A stretch of 8,239 nt of DNA, taken from the NCBI GenBank assembly GCA_944372725.1, contig CALWAA010000043.1, positions 1 through 8,239 of the forward strand, read 5' to 3'. The notes under the pieces were generated by a model. It was given only the letters and a program-made list of their open reading frames with translations, was not told the origin of the DNA and did no database searches. This document shows, piece after piece, positions 1-5,782 of this stretch. Made by a program: the position numbers and the translations under genes. The stretch comes from an uncultured Bacilli bacterium (GTDB lineage: Bacteria; Bacillota_I; Bacilli_A; RF39; UBA660). Each line of letters starts with the position of its first letter. Within the stretch, counting starts at the first letter, position 1.

Positions 1-4
1 CCTA

Positions 5-89
5 ACCAAATTGATAGGTTTCACTAGTGAAATTGATATATTTCACATACCAAATCGATATAATTAGTAAAATTTAACTTTTTTACTAA
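5..89. repeat. Array of palindromic units, 22-bp period
   Basis: The best unit is GTGAAATTGATATATTTCAC (27-46), with 7-bp inverted arms around a 6-bp centre. A related unit lies at 5-24 (AAATTGATA then TTTCAC in the same register). A decayed one lies at 49-68 (AAATCGATATAATTA), giving a 22-bp period. A further, more diverged palindrome lies at 67-86 (GTAAAA/TTTTAC arms, part of a perfect 9-bp dyad at 64-89). Facing arms also form the perfect 14-bp palindrome TTTCACTAGTGAAA (19-32). The array may continue past the left edge. It is intergenic and has no gene reading through it. Its function is unknown: it could be a dispersed intergenic repeat, a protein-binding array or an RNA hairpin element. 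Confidence 0.6.
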
Positions 90-94
90 AAATG

Positions 95-122
95 AAAAAA
101 GAGAAATATATTCTCTCTCTTT
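95..122 (-). terminator. Intrinsic terminator after the DUF2207 gene
   Basis: AGAGAA (111-116) pairs with TTCTCT (100-105) across the loop TATAT, and the stem can extend by U-A and G-U pairs. A run of U from 95-99 follows. It begins about 15 bp after the TAA and ends the lemA/DUF2207 transcript. The stem is short and AT-leaning, but the position and U tract are typical. Confidence 0.65.
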
Positions 123-137
123 ATGAACCAAACTTTA

Positions 138-2033
138 TTAGAAGCCTCTTCCGCCTCCGCCTCCAGAGAAGCCAGAGCCACCACCAAAACCTCCACCAAA
201 GCCAGAACCAGCACTTGATGAATGCGTATTGGCATAATTAGCAGCCCTACTTTGGTAAGCACTATTAACGGCATTATTAATACTAGAATGAAGAATAGGA
301 CTAAAATTAATATAGAAAAACATTGGTGTATAATCAACATTCATTTGCGACAAATCTAATTCTTGAATATAGACATTCATACTTTTTTCCACTTGGTCTG
401 CTAATCCAAATATAGTCGCATAAACCAAATATCTTTCCCACAAAATAATCACCGGTAGTTCTTTCAATTCAAATGAACCAAAATCATTTAAGAAATTTCG
501 AAAAGCTTTCCATCTAGCATAATGCTCACTACCCTTTTGTGTTTTCTTATAAACAGCAATAGTATAAATAAAGAAAATAACTGTAAGCATAATAACAACA
601 TAAGATAACCAAAAATCAACCTGATTACTAACAATATATATTAATAAAAAAATAGATAGGATTAACATAATAAAACCAATAACTTTTGGAGTATTACTTG
701 TTAAAAAGAAATCTTCATCTTCTCCAGCCCTTAAAACAGCATCCTTCCAAGCAGTATATCTTTTAATAAATGTTTCACACGTTTTTGTACCACTAGCATA
801 AGCCTTTAACTCTTTCGTAGTAAAAGTTTTTTGATTATTTTCATTTACTTTACCTTTACCAACTGTATCAAACAAAAAGTTAACAAGTAAAATATCATTA
901 CCACTTAAATTAGTCATATCTTCTAAAGTAAACTCATAATCTTTCACTTTTTTCTTCTCGCTTACAATTTCTTTTACACTAATATTCTTTTTATAAATAA
1001 GGTTCATAATCGCTGCTGACAAAGCATTAGGAGTAATTTTTCGCTTCATCAAATAGTCAATTACTTCCACACCATAATCATCAATAAACTCGCGATTATA
1101 TTTAGAATAATAACTAGATTTTGGACTCTTTCCGTATTTAAAATAAACAAAAATAGTTAAAGAAATAACTGCAACACCCATTATAATAGAACTAATAACG
1201 ACAAAATTGTATTTTCTAAGTAACTCTGCTTCTAAAGCATCTGCTGCCTCTTTTCTTTCTGCCTCAATTCCAATTATTCGCTCAAAAGAATTTTCATTAC
1301 TTCTTTTAATATCACTAGTATCAGTAATTAAACTAGTATCAAAAAGTATACGAACATCGACAACCTCTCCCGAATCAAGTTCATCTAAATGAATATGTGC
1401 CCCATCCTCAGTCATTTTTACATCACCATAAAGCGGTCCATGAGCCCATACTCTAAATTTTTCACTAGATGATATTCCCGGTAGAGTAACAGTTATATCA
1501 ACATTTTCTAAATGGTCAATAAAACCGTCGCCAATAAAAGGCCAGTATAGTTCAGCAACGTCTTCATGCATTACAACAACGTTATCTAAAGTATAAGAAA
1601 TACGAAAAGCCACCTTTTCATTACTTGCTGGATAATACATTCTAATGCGATATCCCCCATCTAAATTAGACAAAATATATTTTCCAGATTCTCCATTATT
1701 TGCATAAGCTACAGACTCAAATTTAGTAAAACTAGTATCAGAAAATAAAGCATCTGAATAATTATCAATATATTTTGCTTCAACAGTAATATCACGAATA
1801 CCATGCGCCTGATACAAAGAAGTTGTATCATAACCATCATCTAATTGCGCTTCATAATCCAAATCTCTTTCATAACCATTAAAAGTGCCATCTAAAACCA
1901 AAATTTCTTCTATTTTCATATCACCATTATTTAAAACATCAGCATGGATATAATAATCAGTAATTTTATAGTTAGCAGCACTAACCATTGTAGGTACCAA
2001 AAAGAGTAATAAACTCAAAAATACTTTTTTCAT
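138..2033 (-). CDS. DUF2207 domain (YciQ-like) membrane protein with glycine-rich C-terminus
   Basis: Predicted membrane protein of the DUF2207/YciQ type, 631 aa, function unknown. Architecture: signal peptide 1-19 (MKKVFLSLLL... VSA|A); a beta-rich extracytoplasmic domain at about 20-250, opening with the typical YKITDYYIHADVLNNGDMKI; a charged Glu/Ala/Arg helix at about 252-275 that may coil; a transmembrane helix at about 277-298; a soluble, probably cytoplasmic region at 300-448; a transmembrane pair at about 451-469 and 474-495; and the conserved segment ARWKAFRNFLNDFGSFELKE (506-525) with LWERYLVYATIFGLAD (531-546). The protein ends in a Gly/Ser/Phe tail (607-631) closing with GGGGGRGF, a common feature of this family and of TPM proteins. 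No catalytic motif is recognisable. It follows lemA by 39 bp, with AAAGGA 7 nt before the ATG, but an intrinsic terminator lies between the two. lemA and DUF2207 genes are often neighbours, so a shared envelope role is inferred. Confidence 0.9.
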   Translation of the reverse strand: MKKVFLSLLLFLVPTMVSAANYKITDYYIHADVLNNGDMKIEEILVLDGTFNGYERDLDYEAQLDDGYDTTSLYQAHGIRDITVEAKYIDNYSDALFSDTSFTKFESVAYANNGESGKYILSNLDGGYRIRMYYPASNEKVAFRISYTLDNVVVMHEDVAELYWPFIGDGFIDHLENVDITVTLPGISSSEKFRVWAHGPLYGDVKMTEDGAHIHLDELDSGEVVDVRILFDTSLITDTSDIKRSNENSFERIIGIEAERKEAADALEAELLRKYNFVVISSIIMGVAVISLTIFVYFKYGKSPKSSYYSKYNREFIDDYGVEVIDYLMKRKITPNALSAAIMNLIYKKNISVKEIVSEKKKVKDYEFTLEDMTNLSGNDILLVNFLFDTVGKGKVNENNQKTFTTKELKAYASGTKTCETFIKRYTAWKDAVLRAGEDEDFFLTSNTPKVIGFIMLILSIFLLIYIVSNQVDFWLSYVVIMLTVIFFIYTIAVYKKTQKGSEHYARWKAFRNFLNDFGSFELKELPVIILWERYLVYATIFGLADQVEKSMNVYIQELDLSQMNVDYTPMFFYINFSPILHSSINNAVNSAYQSRAANYANTHSSSAGSGFGGGFGGGSGFSGGGGGRGF

Positions 2034-2047
2034 AAAATAATCCTTTC

Positions 2048-2074
2048 AAAAAAAGGTTAACAAGCCGTTAACCT
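2048..2074 (-). terminator. Intrinsic terminator between lemA and the DUF2207 gene
   Basis: AGGTTAAC (2067-2074) pairs perfectly with GTTAACCT (2054-2061) across the 5-nt loop GGCTT. The last stem U and six further U make the tract. The 5' arm starts at the second base of the lemA TAG, and the tract ends one base before the Shine-Dalgarno region of the next gene. It would reduce transcription into the DUF2207 gene while keeping a basal read-through level. Confidence 0.75.
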
Positions 2075-2624
2075 AAAATTGTACTTTAACATTTTCTTTT
2101 TCAGCCTCCCCAGCCTCAAAGAATTTTTCTTGTTTAAACTTAAATAATCCTGCAATAATGTTTGATGGTACCATTTCAATTTTATTATTATATTGCATAA
2201 CAATATCATTATAAAATTGTCTAGCCATAGCAATCTTATCTTCCGTTTGTTGTAATTCTTGTTGTAATTGTTGGAAATTTTGATTAGCTTTTAAATCTGG
2301 ATAATTTTCAGATAAAGCAAATAACTTATTAATGGCATTTGTAAGTTCACCATCAGCCTTTAGTTGGTCTTCAGGAAGTGTTGCTGATAAATAAGTATTA
2401 CGAGCTTTTATTACTTCTTCTAATGTTTCACTTTCATGTTTTGTATATCCCTTAACTGTTTCAACTAAATTTGGAATTAAATCAAATCTTCTTTTTAATT
2501 GAACATCAATTTGACTCCAAGCATCTTTCACTCTATTTCTAAAATCTACTAAAGAGTTATAAGTTGCAACAGCCCATAAAAGAATCAAAACAACAATTAC
2601 AATAATAATAATAGCAATCCACAT
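2073..2624 (-). CDS. lemA: LemA family membrane-anchored protein
   Basis: LemA-family protein of 183 aa, the usual length. One N-terminal transmembrane helix (residues 2-20, almost all Ile/Val/Leu/Ala) is followed by a long helical cytoplasmic or surface domain. The family signature is plain: TYNSLVDFRNRVKDAW at 21-36, then VQLKRRFDLIPNLVETVKGY at 41-60. The helical stretch ENYPDLKANQNFQQLQQ (106-122) and MVPSNIIAGLF (151-161) follow, and the protein ends in a charged tail. The biochemical role of the family is not established. In many bacteria lemA sits beside TPM/YgcG or DUF2207 membrane protein genes, as it does here, which suggests an envelope function. The ATG has AGGAGG 7 nt upstream, and a promoter lies about 25-50 bp before the start, so it can be transcribed independently of addAB. 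The TAG stop is overlapped by a terminator stem. Confidence 0.95.
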   Translation of the reverse strand: MWIAIIIIVIVVLILLWAVATYNSLVDFRNRVKDAWSQIDVQLKRRFDLIPNLVETVKGYTKHESETLEEVIKARNTYLSATLPEDQLKADGELTNAINKLFALSENYPDLKANQNFQQLQQELQQTEDKIAMARQFYNDIVMQYNNKIEMVPSNIIAGLFKFKQEKFFEAGEAEKENVKVQF

Positions 2625-2631
2625 ATTAAAT

Positions 2632-2637
2632 CCTCCT
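2632..2637 (-). promoter_or_regulatory. Ribosome binding site of lemA
   Basis: AGGAGG, a perfect consensus site, lies 7 nt before the lemA ATG and fixes the start. With the predicted transcription start near 2640 it lies almost at the 5' end of the mRNA. Confidence 0.85.
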
Positions 2638-2646
2638 TATATAATT

Positions 2647-2675
2647 ATATTATCATAGATTTTACTTTAACTCAA
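2647..2675 (-). promoter_or_regulatory. Sigma-A-type promoter of lemA
   Basis: The -35 is TTGAGT (2670-2675). A 17-bp spacer ends in TGA, and the -10 is TAATAT (2647-2652), an extended -10. An overlapping perfect TATAAT (2644-2649) could be used with a 20-bp spacer. The predicted start near 2640 gives a leader of about 16 nt. The -35 box lies inside a dyad (2672-2684). Confidence 0.6.
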
Positions 2676-2684
2676 GAATCTTGA
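2672..2684. promoter_or_regulatory. 13-bp dyad overlapping the lemA -35 box (possible operator)
   Basis: TCAAGA and TCTTGA form a perfect 6-bp inverted repeat around one central base. Four of its bases fall in the -35 hexamer, so a bound dimeric regulator would block the promoter. No regulator family is recognised. A 6-bp dyad can also arise by chance in AT-rich DNA. Confidence 0.3.
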
Positions 2685-2697
2685 CTAAATATATTGT

Positions 2698-2727
2698 AAA
2701 AAGATGTAGATTAAATTCCTACTACAT
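2698..2727 (-). terminator. Weak intrinsic terminator candidate over the addA stop
   Basis: On the minus strand ATGTAG (2722-2727) pairs with CTACAT (2704-2709) across a 12-nt loop that contains the addA TAA. One C and then five U follow. The 6-bp stem and large loop make it weak, and some read-through into lemA is likely. Confidence 0.4.
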
Positions 2728-5700
2728 TTATCTCTTTAACTTGATTATCCATAATAGAATATAAATACAAGTTTATTTCCTTATCACTAATACTTTTTAC
2801 ATATTCATAATAAACATTTAATTGACGAATATACGCTTCATCATCAATATTTTTAAGTTTATAATCAATAATTTTTATCTCTCTATCATACTCAAGCATT
2901 AAATCAATAATACCATGATATTCCCTATTTTGATAAGTAAATACGAACTCCAATTCTTGATAAATAGAAGCTTCTTGAAAATCAAAAGTATCCAGCAAAT
3001 GTTTTACATAAATATTAGGATTTTCTACCCTTTTAAAATCAGTTCCCTCTAACATCTCATGAATTTTGGTTCCATAATCTAATGCTTTTTGATTATTTAA
3101 AGTAAGAATCGAATGAACTTCCTTTGATGCATGTTCCTCTTCTAAAACTTTATAATTTAAATCTAAATCATGAAAATTAATAACTTCATCAGTCTCATAT
3201 TTTTTGATATTTTTACGACTACCAAATTCATATTCATGTGTCAAATTAAGACTAGCTACATCTACTTCTTTAACATAATCTTTTAAATTTAAAGAAATGG
3301 AAGCTAAAAAATCATAGAAAGAACGATATTTCATACCCATTAAATAATCAATACGCCCCTTAACCATATTCATCTTCTTAAATTCAAGCACAACCATAAT
3401 CATTTTTTCTTTTGCTCTTGTTAAAGCTACATAAAAAAGTCTTATTTTCTCGGCAATTTCTTCTTCCATATATTTATTTTTAATAAGTTCCTTCGTAAAC
3501 AAAGTACCAATTCCATTCTCCCAAAAAGGAGTTAAAATACCATAAGTCGAATCAACCATAAATCTACTTTGTAAATCACCTAAATTAAATTTTTCTTTAA
3601 AACCAGCAAAATAACAAATTGGAAATTCTAATCCCTTTGATTTATGAATATTCATAATTTTAACAGCATTTCCACCCGCTTTTGCTTCTTTATATCTTAT
3701 TTCCATTCCCGAAGTAATCATATTACCAAGATAATCTACAAAATCTAAAATGGTAAAACCCAAAACTTCCATCGAACTAGCAAGGTCCAAAAGATAATCC
3801 AAACGAATCATCGCATCCCCTACATTTGCAACTGTAATTAATTGTTTATAAAAATCATATTTCAAAATAATTTCTTCTAAAATCTTATTAGGAGTCATAT
3901 AATCTATTTTTTTCGATAACTCCCAAGCTTTTTTATAAATAGAAGTTTCATAAAAAGTATTATCTTCTAAAACTTTAAAAATTTCTTCATCATCCATATT
4001 TCCAATATAACTACGAGCAATACTAACAAAATAATAACGCATATTAGCATCATATTCTTTATTATAAATTGCTAAAATTAACCGAATAATATTACGAATA
4101 ATCAAAATATCTTCTTGTTCTACTAAATTACTATCTTTATAAATTTCCATTGGAATATTAAAATATTCAAATATTTTTTTATAGCGGCTCATTTCTTTAC
4201 CACGGTCTAAAATAATACAAAAATCACTAAATTTTGCATCTCGCGTACTTTCTAAATCAAAGTCATAAACTTGATAATGAGCATCACACTTATTTTTAAT
4301 ATCTTGAGCAATAATAAATGCCTCTACTTCTGCATTAGCAAAATTATCATCAGATTGATATTTCAAAATTTCCAAATTATGATTTTCTTCCGTTTTTCCT
4401 TTTTGTTCATAAAGAAGATTTCCAAAAATCATTGCATGATGGTCCTGATAATCTACCCCACCTAAATCCGGAATCATAATTAAATCAAATATTTCATTAA
4501 TGTTAGCTAAAACTTCTCTTCTTGAACGGAAATTTTCTAATAAATCAATCTTTTCACCATCCACATGTTTTTTATAACGCTCATATTTTTCCCTAAAAAT
4601 ATCAGGATTAGCATTCCGAAAACGATAAATAGACTGCTTAATATCTCCAACCATATAAACATTATTATTCTCAATTTCTTTAATAAACATTTCCTGTAAA
4701 TCATTCGTATCTTGATATTCATCAATCATAATTTCTTGATAACTAAGCTTTAGCTCTTCTCTAATACTTGGATTATTTTTAACCAGCGAAATAGCCATCT
4801 TTGAAATATCGACAAATTCAAAAGCATTTTTCTGTAATTTATAAGAATGTATTTTCTCATCCAACTTCAAAATAATATGAGTAATAGCTAAAACATACTC
4901 TTTTGTACTTTTAATTTGTGATTTTAATTCATCTTCACTATAAATAGTAAGATTATTAAAATCTGTTACCAATTTCTTTAAATCATCTTTTAATTCTTTC
5001 GCTTCTTCATCTAAATTTTGAAATCTAGGTAGTTCAATTTTTTTACCATATAAATCATCATAACTTCTAGGCCTAAAAACACCAGATACGGCCTCATAAC
5101 ACTTTTCACTTACTTTTTCTGTTAAAAATCCCTCTAAAGCATAATAATCATCTTCAATCATCATACATAGATTTTTTAAATAATCAAAATATTCTAAAAA
5201 AATCTTATCAATATAATCAGCACTATAATAATTATCCATGTAATGAAGCAAATACTCATGTTTATCATAACGCAAATCAAGTGTATTACTAATATTTAAA
5301 ATAGCACTTTTAATGATATCATCATCACGGTCTGTAAAATCTCGAACTAATTTTAAATAATTTTCATCTTTCTTCTCATATAACTCCATAATAATTTCAT
5401 CAAGTAGTCTTTTTTTCTCCAAATTGATAATCGAAGAATCAATAATAGAAATATTCTCATCTAAATTGAAAAGATAATGATATTTTTTAACTAAACTTAA
5501 AGCATAAGCATCAAAAGTAGTAATATAAGCTGCATCAATAAAGGTTAGTTGTTCTACCATTCCTTCTTTCGCCATTTTCTTTCTAATACGCTCTTTCATT
5601 TCTCCAGCTGCTTCATTGGTAAAAGTAAGAATTAAAATATTTCTAATATCAATGCCACTTTTAAGTTTTCTAATAACCCGTTCTGATAAAACGGCTGTTT

Positions 5701-5782
5701 TTCCAGAACCAGCTCCCGCTGAAACAATTAAATTACATCCCTCTTTATCTATTGCCAGTTGTTGTTCTTTCGTCCATTTCAA
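2711..5782 (-). CDS. addA: AddA, ATP-dependent helicase-nuclease subunit A
   Basis: UvrD/Rep-type (SF1A) helicase with a C-terminal nuclease: the motor and 5'-strand-cutting subunit of AddAB. All motifs are visible in order: Q motif WTKEQQLAI (3-11), Walker A GAGSGKT (23-29, K28), Ia LTFTNEAAGEM (52-62), Walker B DEYQD (354-358), III GDIKQSIYRFRNA (379-391), IV ENFRS (416-420), V NIHKSKGLEF (711-720), VI RLFYVALTRAKEKM (781-794, R789). The nuclease has GxxxH at 904-908, GIIDL with D960, IIDYK with D973 and K975, and QLNVY (987-991). The length of 1,023 aa is short against about 1,230 in Bacillus, with the loss probably in the accessory 1B/2B regions. The start is TTG (5782-5780), overlapping the addB TGA by 4 bp. 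A TAG two codons upstream rules out extension, and a near-perfect GGAGGTGAT lies at the right distance. Translation is probably coupled to addB. Confidence 0.95.
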   Translation of the reverse strand: MKWTKEQQLAIDKEGCNLIVSAGAGSGKTAVLSERVIRKLKSGIDIRNILILTFTNEAAGEMKERIRKKMAKEGMVEQLTFIDAAYITTFDAYALSLVKKYHYLFNLDENISIIDSSIINLEKKRLLDEIIMELYEKKDENYLKLVRDFTDRDDDIIKSAILNISNTLDLRYDKHEYLLHYMDNYYSADYIDKIFLEYFDYLKNLCMMIEDDYYALEGFLTEKVSEKCYEAVSGVFRPRSYDDLYGKKIELPRFQNLDEEAKELKDDLKKLVTDFNNLTIYSEDELKSQIKSTKEYVLAITHIILKLDEKIHSYKLQKNAFEFVDISKMAISLVKNNPSIREELKLSYQEIMIDEYQDTNDLQEMFIKEIENNNVYMVGDIKQSIYRFRNANPDIFREKYERYKKHVDGEKIDLLENFRSRREVLANINEIFDLIMIPDLGGVDYQDHHAMIFGNLLYEQKGKTEENHNLEILKYQSDDNFANAEVEAFIIAQDIKNKCDAHYQVYDFDLESTRDAKFSDFCIILDRGKEMSRYKKIFEYFNIPMEIYKDSNLVEQEDILIIRNIIRLILAIYNKEYDANMRYYFVSIARSYIGNMDDEEIFKVLEDNTFYETSIYKKAWELSKKIDYMTPNKILEEIILKYDFYKQLITVANVGDAMIRLDYLLDLASSMEVLGFTILDFVDYLGNMITSGMEIRYKEAKAGGNAVKIMNIHKSKGLEFPICYFAGFKEKFNLGDLQSRFMVDSTYGILTPFWENGIGTLFTKELIKNKYMEEEIAEKIRLFYVALTRAKEKMIMVVLEFKKMNMVKGRIDYLMGMKYRSFYDFLASISLNLKDYVKEVDVASLNLTHEYEFGSRKNIKKYETDEVINFHDLDLNYKVLEEEHASKEVHSILTLNNQKALDYGTKIHEMLEGTDFKRVENPNIYVKHLLDTFDFQEASIYQELEFVFTYQNREYHGIIDLMLEYDREIKIIDYKLKNIDDEAYIRQLNVYYEYVKSISDKEINLYLYSIMDNQVKEINVVGI

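Noticed and set aside
1..89. CRISPR array
   Set aside because: The 22-bp period leaves no room for spacers, and the units are palindromic tandem repeats. No cas gene is present.
1207..1392. Plus-strand 61-codon frame inside the DUF2207 gene
   Set aside because: Antisense shadow of the Glu/Ala-rich helix. Its Ser/Ala-rich composition follows from the opposite strand, and no ribosome site is seen.
2073..2110. Internal promoter for the DUF2207 gene (TACAAT in the end of lemA)
   Set aside because: The -10 is good, but no -35 of any quality lies 16-18 bp upstream, and the start would fall in the terminator stem.
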